In this document: positions 16,447 through 24,201 of the stretch, piece by piece
How the letters are laid out: every line of letters starts with the position of its first letter
Position numbering within the stretch: the first letter of the stretch is position 1
Assembly: GCF_000284255.1 (NCBI RefSeq)
Contig: NC_017075.1
Location: 558,001 to 622,000, forward strand
Reading direction: 5' to 3'
Source: Rubrivivax gelatinosus IL144
Lineage (GTDB): Bacteria; Pseudomonadota; Gammaproteobacteria; Burkholderiales; Burkholderiaceae_C
DNA length: 64,000 bases
Position numbers and translations under genes: made by a program
The notes under the pieces: model-generated
The model's database searches: none
Seen by the model: only the letters and a program-made list of their open reading frames with translations
Told to the model about the DNA's origin: nothing

Positions 16447-17136
16447 TCAGCCCTCGCCGTCGGCCAGCGTGTAGCCCAGGCCGCGGTGGGTGGCGATCGG
16501 GTCGGCGCCCGGATGCACGTCGCGCAGCTTGGCGCGCAGCGTCTTCACGTGCGTGTCGACGGTGCGGTCGGCGGCTTCGGACTGGGTGCCCCAGACGCGG
16601 TCGAACAGCGTCTCGCGCGACAGGATGCGCCCGCGCGCCAGGATCAGCTCGCGCAGCAGGCCGTACTCCAGCCGCGTCAGCGCGAGCACGGCGCCGCGGT
16701 AGCGGATGCGCTGGCCCGGCTCGTCGAGCTCGAAGACCTGCTGCGCGGCACGCGGCATCGCGGCGCGGCGCAGCAGCGCACGCACGCGCGCCACCAGCTC
16801 GCGCGGGCTGAAGGGTTTGGGCAGGTAGTCGTCGGCGCCGGCTTCCAGGCCGAGCACGCGGTCGATCTCCTCGCCGCGCGCCGTCAGCAGCATCAGCGGC
16901 AGCGTCGCGACGCGGGCGTCGCCGTCGGCGCGCCAGCGCCGCAGCAGGTCCAGGCCGTTGCCGTCGGGCAGCGCGACGTCGAGCACCGCGGCGGCGGGCA
17001 GGGTGCGGCGCAGCGCCGCCTCGGCGTCGCGCAGCAGCGCCACGGCCTCGACGGCGAAGCCCTCGCGTTCGAGCGCGAAGGCCACCGTGCCGGCGATCGC
17101 GTTGTCGTCTTCCAGCAGCAGGATGCGGGGCTTCAT
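16447..17136 (-). CDS. creB: CreB-like response regulator (OmpR/PhoB type)
   Basis: 229-aa two-domain regulator. The receiver domain has the acidic pair DD near residue 10, phospho-acceptor Asp in VLDVALPDG, Thr in LLTARGEE and Lys in DDYLPKPFS. The winged-helix domain shows RIRYRGAVLALTRLEYGLL and ends TVDTHVKTLRAKL ... THRGLGYTL. First gene of a creB-creC-creD transcript on the minus strand. Expected to activate creD and other envelope genes by binding TTCAC-type direct repeats; I did not find a convincing pair in the short gap upstream. Confidence 0.92.
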   Translation of the reverse strand: MKPRILLLEDDNAIAGTVAFALEREGFAVEAVALLRDAEAALRRTLPAAAVLDVALPDGNGLDLLRRWRADGDARVATLPLMLLTARGEEIDRVLGLEAGADDYLPKPFSPRELVARVRALLRRAAMPRAAQQVFELDEPGQRIRYRGAVLALTRLEYGLLRELILARGRILSRETLFDRVWGTQSEAADRTVDTHVKTLRAKLRDVHPGADPIATHRGLGYTLADGEG

Positions 17137-17223
17137 CGCTCGCTCGGTCAGCTCACGCCTTGGTGGCGCCGAGTCTAAGCGGGCCCTCGTAGCACCCCCG
17201 GCGCTGCGGGCGTCGAGCCGCGG

Positions 17224-17727
17224 TCAGTCGCCTTGCGCCTGCGGCGGCCACTGGCCGGTGGTCACCCGGCTCTGGTGCCAGCGGTGCATCGCGGCGTCCT
17301 GCAGGGCGTACTCGCCGCGGGCCGACTTCCAGACCAGCGCCGGCGTTCGCTGCCGCAGCGCCTCCAGCGCCTTTTGCGCCTGCGCGACGCTCACCGGATG
17401 GCCTGTCTTCTCGCGATAGAAACGCAGGGCCGCGGCGTCGTAAGGCCGGTAGCGCGCCTCTTGCTCCAGCATGCGCCACAGCACCGCTTGCTCGATCGGC
17501 TTCAGCGCGAGGTAGTCAGCCTCCATCTGCGCCTCGTCCTCTGCCTGCTGCTGCGCTGCGGCGTCGAGCAGTGCCGGCTCGAAGCGGCCGCTCAATCCTG
17601 CCAGCGGGCTGAGCACCTGGCCGAGCGCGGCCATGAAGAACTGCGGGCGCTGGCCGAAGCGCTCGAAATTCCGATAGTCCTGTCGCTGTTTGTCTCGTGC
17701 TGCCTCCATGAAGAACGCCCCCGGCAC
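17224..17727 (-). pseudogene. Probable C-terminal remnant of an AAA-type ATPase
   Basis: 167-aa frame whose residues ~75-155 (LKPIEQAVLWRMLEQEARYR ... LVWKSARGEYALQD) resemble the C-terminal winged-helix part of bacterial/archaeal-type AAA ATPases, where a Walker domain normally precedes it. No P-loop is present and upstream lies only the terminator of the SDR gene: the first six codons fall inside that hairpin. The simplest reading is a 5' deletion that left the tail of a longer gene. A second Met at residue 7 could start a short protein, so it might still be expressed. Family assignment is from memory of sequence pattern and is moderate. Confidence 0.5.
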
Positions 17728-17749
17728 CGCTTGCGCGGCCCCGGGGGCG
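17716..17749 (-). terminator. Terminator after the kdu/SDR gene
   Basis: Minus-strand hairpin with a perfect 9-bp stem (CGCCCCCGG pairing with CCGGGGGCG), 16-base loop, followed on the minus strand by TTCTTC. It lies 20 bases after the SDR stop and ends the ketodeoxyuronate transcript. Confidence 0.65.
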
Positions 17750-17767
17750 CTGGGTCGGATCGGCGCC

Positions 17768-18556
17768 TTAAGGCTGCTTGCCGATGTACGCCAGGATGCC
17801 GCCGTCGACGTACAGCACGTGGCCGTTGACGAAGTCCGAGGCGCTGGACGCCAGGAACACCGCCGGGCCCTTCAGGTCCTCGGTGCGGCCCCAGCGGTTG
17901 GCCGGGGTCTTGGCGAGGATGAAGCTGTTGAACGGGTGGCCCGGCGTGCGCAGCGGCGCGGTCTGCGGCGTCTCGATGTAGCCCGGGCCGATGCCGTTGC
18001 ACTGGATGTTGTGCGCGCCGTACTCCGACGCGATGTTGCGCGTCAGCATCTTCAGCCCGCCCTTGGCGGCGGCGTAGGCCGAGACCGTCTCGCGGCCCAG
18101 CTCGCTCATCATCGAGCAGATGTTGATGATCTTGCCGCCGCCCTTGGCGATCATCGCCGGGATCACCGCCTTGGCGAGGATGAAAGGCGCCGTCAGGTCG
18201 ATGTCGATGACTTGGCGGAACTCGCTGGCCGCCATCTCGTGCATCGGCACGCGTTTGATGATGCCGGCGTTGTTCACCAGGATGTCGACGGTGCCGACCT
18301 CGCGCTCGATCTGCGCGACCATCTTCTGCACCGCCGGCTCGTCGGTGACGTCGCACAGGTAGCCGTGGGCTTTGATGCCGGCGGCCTCGTAGGCGGCCAG
18401 GCCTTGGGCGAGGAAGTCCTCGTTGATGTCGTTGAAGGCGATCGTCGCGCCGGCCTCGGCCAGCGCGCTGGCGAGCGCGAAGCCGATGCCGTAGCTGGCG
18501 CCGGTGACGAGGGCGACCTTGCCCTTCAGGGAGAAGGCGTCGGGGTAGAAGCTCAT
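17768..18556 (-). CDS. SDR dehydrogenase, KduD / gluconate 5-dehydrogenase type
   Basis: 262-aa classical short-chain dehydrogenase. NAD(P) site TGASYGIG near residue 18, NNAG in ILVNNAGIIKR, catalytic Ser in ICSMMSEL, and YAAAKGG as the Tyr-x-x-x-Lys pair. The tail GPGYIETPQTAPL ... VDGGILAYIGKQP is closer to gluconate 5-dehydrogenases than to E. coli KduD. Beside kduI, a KDG permease and a KDG kinase, its most likely job is NAD-linked reduction of 2,5-diketo-3-deoxygluconate (DKII) to KDG. Start at 18556 is 20 bases after kduI. Gluconate/5-ketogluconate interconversion is the alternative. Confidence 0.85.
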   Translation of the reverse strand: MSFYPDAFSLKGKVALVTGASYGIGFALASALAEAGATIAFNDINEDFLAQGLAAYEAAGIKAHGYLCDVTDEPAVQKMVAQIEREVGTVDILVNNAGIIKRVPMHEMAASEFRQVIDIDLTAPFILAKAVIPAMIAKGGGKIINICSMMSELGRETVSAYAAAKGGLKMLTRNIASEYGAHNIQCNGIGPGYIETPQTAPLRTPGHPFNSFILAKTPANRWGRTEDLKGPAVFLASSASDFVNGHVLYVDGGILAYIGKQP

Positions 18557-18576
18557 GGTCTGTCCTTGCTCGGGCG

Positions 18577-19419
18577 TCAGCGCAGGTCGCCGATCGCGAT
18601 GTGGTCCATGTCGTCGAAGGTCTGGTTCTCGCCGCCCATCGCCCAGATGAAGGTGTAGGCCGAGGTGCCGCAGCCCGAGTGGATGGACCACGACGGCGAG
18701 ATCACCGCTTCCTCGTTGTGCACGAGGATGTGGCGCGTCTCCTGGCCCTCGCCCATCATGTGGAACACGGCCTGGCCTTCGGGGATGCCGAAGTAGGTGT
18801 AGATCTCCATGCGGCGCTCGTGCGTGTGCGCCGGCATCGTGTTCCAGACGTTGCCGGGCTCCAGCTGCGTCAGCCCCATCGACAGCTGGCAGGTCTCCAG
18901 CACGTCGGGGTGGATGAACTGGTTGATGACGCGCTTGTTGGCCGTCGCGGTGTCGCCCACCGGTTTCTTCTTCGCGTCGGCGATCGAGATGAAGGTGGTC
19001 TTGCAGGCTTTGTGGGCCGGCGCGCTGACCATGTAGAACTTGGCCGGCCGCGACGGGTCGGCGCTGCGGAACACGACTTCGCGCGTGCCCTGGCTGACGT
19101 ACAGGCAGTCCTGGAAGCCGAGCTGGTAGCGCACGCCGTCGGCCTCGACCGAGCCGGCGCCGCCGATGTTGAAGATGCCCAGCTCGCGGCGCTCCAGCAC
19201 GTAGTTCGTGCCGAAGCTCTTCATGCAGGCGATGCCCTTGTCCAGCGGCACCGCCTCGTCCACCGGCATGCAGCCGAAGGTCACCATGCGGTCGACGTGG
19301 CTGTACACGGCCTGCACGGTGTCGGGCTGGTACAGGTTCTGGATCAGGAACTCGCGGCGCGTCTCTTCGGTGGTGTAGCGCTTGAAGTCCCGCTGGTTGG
19401 TGGAATAGCGGATGTCCAT
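18577..19419 (-). CDS. kduI: 5-dehydro-4-deoxy-D-glucuronate isomerase
   Basis: 280-aa cupin-type isomerase, the usual KduI length (278 in E. coli). It converts 5-keto-4-deoxyuronate (DKI), released from pectin or glycosaminoglycan oligomers, to DKII. Diagnostic parts: SHVDRMVTFGCMPV, ELGIFNIGGAG, the zinc-binding PAHTHERRMEIYTYF and SPSWSIHSGCGTSAYTFIW. GGGAACC precedes the ATG. It sits in a five-gene ketodeoxyuronate locus; no polysaccharide lyase or hydrolase is in the window, so oligomers would be cut elsewhere or monomers imported. Confidence 0.95.
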   Translation of the reverse strand: MDIRYSTNQRDFKRYTTEETRREFLIQNLYQPDTVQAVYSHVDRMVTFGCMPVDEAVPLDKGIACMKSFGTNYVLERRELGIFNIGGAGSVEADGVRYQLGFQDCLYVSQGTREVVFRSADPSRPAKFYMVSAPAHKACKTTFISIADAKKKPVGDTATANKRVINQFIHPDVLETCQLSMGLTQLEPGNVWNTMPAHTHERRMEIYTYFGIPEGQAVFHMMGEGQETRHILVHNEEAVISPSWSIHSGCGTSAYTFIWAMGGENQTFDDMDHIAIGDLR

Positions 19420-19445
19420 GGTGGTTCCCGTGTCGGTGGCGTGGT

Positions 19446-19907
19446 TCAGGCGAGGACCTTGACCACGACCTTGCGCACCTTGCGGCTGCGGTCGTCGCAG
19501 CAGCCCGGGCGGTGGATGTCGGTGGGGTGGAAGACGGCGTAGCTGCCGGGGCCCAGCAGCAGATCGGTCTCGTCGGCGACCGAAGCGAAGAACTGCACGT
19601 CGCGCTCGGCGAGGCGGTCTTCCTCGACGGCGCCGCCGTGGTGCAGCGGCGCGTAGCCGATCACTTCCAGGCCGCGTGCGACGTACTGGATGTCGATGTA
19701 GCGCGCGTGCGACTCGGCGCGCTTCTTGTCCTTGGGCTCGGTGTCGTAGTCCTGGACCAGCGCGAACAGGCGGTCGCCGTCGATGTCGAAACGCCCGGCG
19801 GGCAGGCTCTCGATGTCGGTCTCGGCGAGAAAACGAAGGCCGCGCAGCAGCGCGGCGGGAATGTGGTCGGCCTCGCGGTCGAGCAGGGCGATGTGACTGA
19901 GGAGCAT
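19446..19907 (-). CDS. YhcH/YjgK/YiaL family protein
   Basis: 153-aa cupin-like protein of the DUF386 family. Motifs include HARYIDIQYVARGLEVIGYAP and a metal-binding FHPTDIHRPG near the C-terminus. Family members accompany sialic acid, uronate and beta-galactoside catabolism and have been proposed as sugar anomerases or mutarotases. It lies 26 bases upstream of kduI and is probably cotranscribed, suggesting it acts on an unsaturated uronate or keto-deoxy sugar. Activity is not established from sequence. Confidence 0.88.
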   Translation of the reverse strand: MLLSHIALLDREADHIPAALLRGLRFLAETDIESLPAGRFDIDGDRLFALVQDYDTEPKDKKRAESHARYIDIQYVARGLEVIGYAPLHHGGAVEEDRLAERDVQFFASVADETDLLLGPGSYAVFHPTDIHRPGCCDDRSRKVRKVVVKVLA

Positions 19908-20028
19908 GGCGGATTCCGCGGCGGTCCTGGGGTTCGGGGGGCTCGGCCGGCCCGTGCGGGGTCGGCCGGGGACCGCCCTGCGCGCGTGGCCAGAACCGGC
20001 ACCACGTGCGCAGGGCGGCGCGTCGGCG

Positions 20029-21012
20029 TCAGGCCGTGGCCGGCTGGGCCTGGGTTTCGCCGTGGCGGGCGGCCATGCGCTTGGCCCACAGACCGGTCAG
20101 CACGGGCACCAGGATGGCGGTGGTCAGGCAGGCGGCGGCGACCAGCGAGGTCGCGGCGGCGGCGGCCGGTTTGAAGGCCGGCACCATCTCCGCGATGATC
20201 ATCGGGTTGGCCACCGCGGCACCGGCGGTCGACGAGGCGGCGAGGCCGGCGGTGCCGTTGCCGCCGCCGATCAGCTTGTCGGCCAGCATCAGCGGGATGC
20301 CGGTGATGATGATCACCATCACGCCCAGCAGGATGCCGCCCAGGCCGGTCTGCGCGATCACGTTCAGGTTGATGCCGTTGCCCAGCGCGAAGCCGAAGAA
20401 CGGGATCAGCACGTGCACGCACTTGCCGAAGAACTCCTTCAGGTCCTTGTCGAGGTTGCCCAGCGCGAAGCCGACCAGGAAGGGCAGCACGGCGCCGGCG
20501 AACAGCCGCGGCTCGAAGCTGGCGACGCCGGCGGCGCCCAGGATCAGCATCGACACCAGCGGACCCGACTCGATCGACATCAGGACGAAGGCGCCCGCCT
20601 CCTCCTTGGTGCCGTACTGCTGCATCACCGCGGCGTAGAGGCCGCCGTTGGTCATGTCCATCGCGGCGCAGATGGCCAGCGCCGAGAAGCCGGCGAACAG
20701 GCCTGCCTGGACGCCGTCCATCGGCAGGAACTGCGCCGCCATCCAGGTGGCGGCCCAGGCGACCAGCGTCTTGACGACGACGAGGTTGCCCGACTTGCGC
20801 AGCACCGTGCCGGTGGCGCGCAGGTCGATCGTCGCGCCCATGCAGAAGAACCACACTGCCAGGATCGGCACCGTGCCCGTGATCAGCCCGTTGGTGAACG
20901 AACCGAAGTACTTGCCGGCGTCCGGGAAGAAGGTCTTGGTCAGCGCGCCGAGGATCAGCGGCACCAGCATCAGGCCACCGGGGATCCGGTCGATTGCCTT
21001 CTTGATGTTCAT
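20029..21012 (-). CDS. kdgT: 2-keto-3-deoxygluconate permease
   Basis: 327-aa inner-membrane permease with ~10 hydrophobic segments; length equals that of E. coli/Dickeya KdgT. The N-terminus [20 protein letters not shown] and the [13 protein letters not shown] segment are characteristic. It imports 2-keto-3-deoxygluconate with protons. AGGGG precedes the ATG. It is separated by 55 bases from the upstream kinase gene and by 121 bases from the downstream YhcH gene; the latter gap is GC-rich with no clear promoter, so a single transcript is possible. Confidence 0.93.
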   Translation of the reverse strand: MNIKKAIDRIPGGLMLVPLILGALTKTFFPDAGKYFGSFTNGLITGTVPILAVWFFCMGATIDLRATGTVLRKSGNLVVVKTLVAWAATWMAAQFLPMDGVQAGLFAGFSALAICAAMDMTNGGLYAAVMQQYGTKEEAGAFVLMSIESGPLVSMLILGAAGVASFEPRLFAGAVLPFLVGFALGNLDKDLKEFFGKCVHVLIPFFGFALGNGINLNVIAQTGLGGILLGVMVIIITGIPLMLADKLIGGGNGTAGLAASSTAGAAVANPMIIAEMVPAFKPAAAAATSLVAAACLTTAILVPVLTGLWAKRMAARHGETQAQPATA

Positions 21013-21067
21013 GGACGTACCCCTTGTGTGCAGAGAAAGCCGGGTGGGGCCGGCAGGGTGGAACGCG

Positions 21068-22036
21068 CTACGGGCGGTCTGCGGCCGTTTCCGTGGCGTA
21101 GACGTCGGGGGTGGCCTCGGCCGGGATGATGGCGCCGCGGTGCTGGACCACGGCGCCGGCCACCCGGTGGGCCCGGCGGGCGCTTTCGGCCGGGTCCAGG
21201 CCCAGCATGCGTCCGAGGAGATAGGCGCCGGAGAAGCTGTCGCCGGCGGCGGTGGTGTCGACGACCTGCGGGATGCAGGTCGCGGCGACGGACTCGACCT
21301 GGCCGCCGTGGATCAGCGTGCAGGGCTTGGCGCCGTCCTTGATGACGACTTCCAGCTGCGTCAGCGGGCGGAAGTGCGCCGCGCCGGCCGCCGGGTGCGG
21401 GGCCACGCCCAGCACCTCCAGTTCCTCGACCGTCACCAGCACGCGGCGGGCGAAGCCGAACACACGTTCGTAGACGGCGCGCGTCGTGGCCACGTCCTCC
21501 CACAGCAGCGGGCGGTAGTTGCAGTCGAAGTCGATCGTCTTGCCGGCGGCGGCCAGTTCGGCCAGGCGCGCCAGCAGGCGCTCGCGGCTGGCCGGGCGCA
21601 GCACCGCCAGGCTGATGCCCGACAGGTAGATCGCGTCGAAGCCGGCGAGCGACTCGAGCAGCGCGTCCGAGCCTTCGCACTCGAAGGCCTCGCGCACCGC
21701 GGCCTCGCCGCGCCAGTAGAAGAAGCGGCGTTCGCCGGCGGCGTCGGTCTTGATGAAGTACAGGCCCGGGCGGCGGCCGGCGCGGCGCATCGTCAGGCTG
21801 TCGTCGACGCCCTGGGCGCGCCAGAACTCGGCCATCGCGCTGCTGAACGGGTCGTCGCCGATGGCGCTGACGTAGTGCACGAAGCGTCCGAGCCGCCGTC
21901 CCAGGCGGGCCATGTAGACCGCGGTGTTCAGCGTGTCGCCGCCGAAAGCCTGGCTGACGCTGCCGTCGGCGCGCTCCTGCAGTTCGACCATGCACTCGCC
22001 GATCGCGGCGACGCGCAGCACGGGGCTCTTGTCCAT
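21068..22036 (-). CDS. kdgK: 2-dehydro-3-deoxygluconokinase (PfkB family)
   Basis: 322-aa ribokinase-fold sugar kinase that phosphorylates 2-keto-3-deoxygluconate to KDPG for Entner-Doudoroff cleavage. N-terminal GECMVEL and [16 protein letters not shown] form the sugar-binding region; [13 protein letters not shown] contains the catalytic Asp and anion hole (family GAGD is AAGD here). First gene of the minus-strand ketodeoxyuronate cluster, facing the GntR regulator across 390 bases with operator-like repeats. KDPG aldolase is not in this window. Confidence 0.92.
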   Translation of the reverse strand: MDKSPVLRVAAIGECMVELQERADGSVSQAFGGDTLNTAVYMARLGRRLGRFVHYVSAIGDDPFSSAMAEFWRAQGVDDSLTMRRAGRRPGLYFIKTDAAGERRFFYWRGEAAVREAFECEGSDALLESLAGFDAIYLSGISLAVLRPASRERLLARLAELAAAGKTIDFDCNYRPLLWEDVATTRAVYERVFGFARRVLVTVEELEVLGVAPHPAAGAAHFRPLTQLEVVIKDGAKPCTLIHGGQVESVAATCIPQVVDTTAAGDSFSGAYLLGRMLGLDPAESARRAHRVAGAVVQHRGAIIPAEATPDVYATETAADRP

Positions 22037-22426
22037 CTCTCAGTCCTTGCCAGCGGTCTCCCCGGTCGCCGGCCTCTTGGGCCGGTCGCCGGGTGTTGCG
22101 CCGCTCGCATCGGGCCTGCCGTCAGGGCGCCGGGGCGCCGTGGAGCGGGTCAGGTGGGGCGGTCTGTATGCATGATATACAAGGAGTATTTGGTATACAT
22201 AGCGATGTTTGAGGCGTTTGACCTAGTGTTTTCACCGATTTCCTGACGCGCGTGCTTGACGCTGCGTTTTGCCTCCTGCAGCACTGTCGGCCGCCGCGCC
22301 GGGGCCTGCGTTGGGGGATGAGGGTGGCCAAGCTGCTGTCAGCCGAGCCATATATGTAATATGCGAGAACTGCTCGAACGGGGCGCCGGCCGGCGGCGGT
22401 CCTGTCGCGGCAGGCGAAGGAATCCC
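22037..22426. other. Divergent promoter region kdgK / GntR regulator
   Basis: 390 bases between divergent starts. The kdgK-proximal ~120 bases show nothing I recognise. An AT-rich island at 22165-22200 carries two similar operator-like elements (separate entry), and a second AT-rich patch CATATATGTAATATG at 22350-22364 sits about 60 bases before the regulator start. AT-rich DNA of this kind is otherwise rare in the window, so both patches probably hold promoters and GntR sites. Confidence 0.6.
22165..22200. promoter_or_regulatory. Paired GntR-type operator elements
   Basis: On the minus strand the site reads TGTATACCA, a 10-base spacer, then TGTATATCA: two direct copies of a 9-base element, each close to the TGGTATACCA core bound by UxuR/ExuR-like GntR regulators. 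Elements start ~19 bases apart, about two helical turns. Likely operator controlling kdgK and the rest of the cluster, with the adjacent GntR protein as ligand-responsive repressor. The pairing with that protein is inferred from position. Confidence 0.6.
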
Positions 22427-23182
22427 ATGGCGGACTGGACCCTCGGTGGCGACGCGCGGCGCGCGGCCGTTCCGAACAGCGCGAGCCTCACGGCCGCGCA
22501 GCTGGTGCACGAGCGCCTGCGCGACGAGATCGTCTCGCTGCAGCGGCGTCCCGGCGACGTGATCTACGAGAAGGAGATCGCGCAGGAAGCGCAGGTCAGC
22601 CGCACGCCGGTGCGCGAGGCGCTGCTGCGCCTGGCCGACGAGAAGCTGGTCGAGATCGTGCCCAAGTCGGGCACCATCGTCGCCCGCATCCCGGTGGCCA
22701 AGCTGCCGGAGATCATCCTGGCGCGCACCGCGCTGGAGACGATCACGGTGCGCGCCGCCGCCGAACGCGCGCGCGGCTCCGACGTCGCCGGGCTGCGCGC
22801 GCTGATCGAGCTGCAGCGCGAGAAGCTCGAAGCCGGCGACCAGGCCGGCTTCCACGCCGCCGACGAGACCATGCACCGCGCGATCGCCGAGGCCGCCGGC
22901 CTGCCCGGCATCTGGGAGATGGTGCAGCAGATCAAGGTGCAGCTCGACCGCTACCGCCGCCTGACGCTGCCGCAGCCGCACCGCATGGAGCTGGCGCTGG
23001 ACGAACACGCGGCGCTGGTCGACGCCATCGCTGCGCACGACGCCGACACCGCCGCGGCGCGGGTCGCCGCGCATCTCGAAGGGCTCAACGCCAGCCTGGC
23101 GACGATCCGCGAGCTGAACCCCGACTACTTCGCCGGCGACGTCGACGCGGTCTACGAACGCTGGGCGGCGCAGGCGGCCTGA
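22427..23182 (+). CDS. GntR family transcriptional regulator (FadR subfamily)
   Basis: 251-aa regulator. Residues ~22-85 form the winged helix (LVHERLRDEIVSL ... VSRTPVREALLRLADEKLVE), and the C-terminal all-helical FCD domain carries the metal/ligand histidines in ADETMHRAI, DEHAALVDAI and AAHLEGL. ATG 22427 has AAGGA upstream; a longer frame from 22361 lacks support. Divergent from kdgK and therefore the likely regulator of the ketodeoxyuronate genes, with KDG or an unsaturated uronate as plausible effector. Confidence 0.9.
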   Translation: MADWTLGGDARRAAVPNSASLTAAQLVHERLRDEIVSLQRRPGDVIYEKEIAQEAQVSRTPVREALLRLADEKLVEIVPKSGTIVARIPVAKLPEIILARTALETITVRAAAERARGSDVAGLRALIELQREKLEAGDQAGFHAADETMHRAIAEAAGLPGIWEMVQQIKVQLDRYRRLTLPQPHRMELALDEHAALVDAIAAHDADTAAARVAAHLEGLNASLATIRELNPDYFAGDVDAVYERWAAQAA

Positions 23183-23183
23183 G

Positions 23184-23624
23184 TCACCAGCCGCGCTTGT
23201 AGGCGCGGTGGCAGGCGGCGCAGCTCTCGTTCAGGCGCCCTTGGCGCTCGCGCAGCGCGGACGCGTCGGCCGGTGTCTCGCGCGCCTGCCGTGCCAGCGC
23301 CCGAGCCGCGGCCTCGAAGGCCTGGGCGTGTTCGACGAAGTCCGGGAAACGGTTCCAAATCTCGGCCTTGGCGCCCGAGAAGAGGCCGCCGCGGCTGTCG
23401 GGCGGGAACAGCGACGGCAGCCGCGCGGCAAACGCCGCCAGTTCGTCGGCCGACGCGGCCACCGTCGCCGCGTCGCCGCGGGCGATCGCCGCCTTGATCG
23501 CCGCGTTGGCGCGTTTGCTCGCCTTGAACTCATGTTCGCGTTCGGCGACCGGATCGCCGGCGGCGAACGCGGCGCTGCAGGCCAGGGCCGTCGCCAGCAC
23601 GGCCGCTCGAAGAGGGGCGCCCAT
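23184..23624 (-). CDS. Cytochrome c'-family protein
   Basis: 146-aa secreted c-type cytochrome. Signal peptide of ~22 residues ending AAFAAGD, four-helix-bundle-like body, and a C-terminal heme motif CAACH at residues 135-139 followed by RAYKRGW, the placement typical of cytochromes c' and c556. A short gap (TGA-g-ATG) separates it from the upstream membrane-protein gene. Possible roles are NO/CO binding or electron transfer to a membrane partner. No heme-axial Met is needed for high-spin c'; which subtype it is cannot be decided. Confidence 0.85.
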   Translation of the reverse strand: MGAPLRAAVLATALACSAAFAAGDPVAEREHEFKASKRANAAIKAAIARGDAATVAASADELAAFAARLPSLFPPDSRGGLFSGAKAEIWNRFPDFVEHAQAFEAAARALARQARETPADASALRERQGRLNESCAACHRAYKRGW

Positions 23625-23625
23625 C

Positions 23626-24090
23626 TCAGCGCGCTCCCGCGGCGACCGCCGGGCGGCGGCGTCCTGCCAGCTGCAGGCCGTCGCGAAGGCTGGCGAACAT
23701 CAGGGCGAGGTTGGTGGCGCCCGCGGCCAGTTCCAGCGCCTGCACAGCGTAGAACACGGCGTCGAATCGGCCTGCGGCGGCCCAGCGTGCGAGCACGATC
23801 GCGCAGGGCAGCAGCACCAGCAGGCCGTTGGCGGCGACGATCGGCATGCGCCGGCGTTTGGCCTCGACCAGCCGGCCGTGGCGCGAGCCGCCGAGCGCGA
23901 AGCCGCTGGCGCCCAGCACGGCCATCGCCGGCAGCAGGATCCAAAGCCCCGGCGTGACGATCAGCGCCTTGACGGTGGCGATGGTCTGCGGCGTGCCGAA
24001 GAGTTCGGCGGCGACGGTGGCGACGAAGAAGCTCGCGATGCACAGCGGCGCGAGCACGCCGGCGGCGAGATGCAGAGGTTTGGCGATCAT
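23626..24090 (-). CDS. Four-helix membrane protein paired with cytochrome c'
   Basis: 154-aa protein with four predicted helices at about residues 5-25, 42-62, 80-100 and 110-130. The cytoplasmic-loop motif KRRRMPIVAANG between helices two and three belongs to an unnamed widespread family. ATG 24090 has GGAAC upstream; the frame extends further but only over low-quality sequence. One base separates it from the cytochrome gene, so they are cotranscribed. It may anchor or donate electrons to the cytochrome, though no heme ligand pair is obvious. Confidence 0.7.
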   Translation of the reverse strand: MIAKPLHLAAGVLAPLCIASFFVATVAAELFGTPQTIATVKALIVTPGLWILLPAMAVLGASGFALGGSRHGRLVEAKRRRMPIVAANGLLVLLPCAIVLARWAAAGRFDAVFYAVQALELAAGATNLALMFASLRDGLQLAGRRRPAVAAGAR

Positions 24091-24201
24091 GGTTCCGAGG
24101 CTTGTCGTCGAACAGCCGACGATGAGCCTCACTCTAGGAGCCGCCGCCCTGGGCGCATAGGCCGGAGCTGGCGACACACTGTCTGCCACTCGCCGACAGT
24201 C

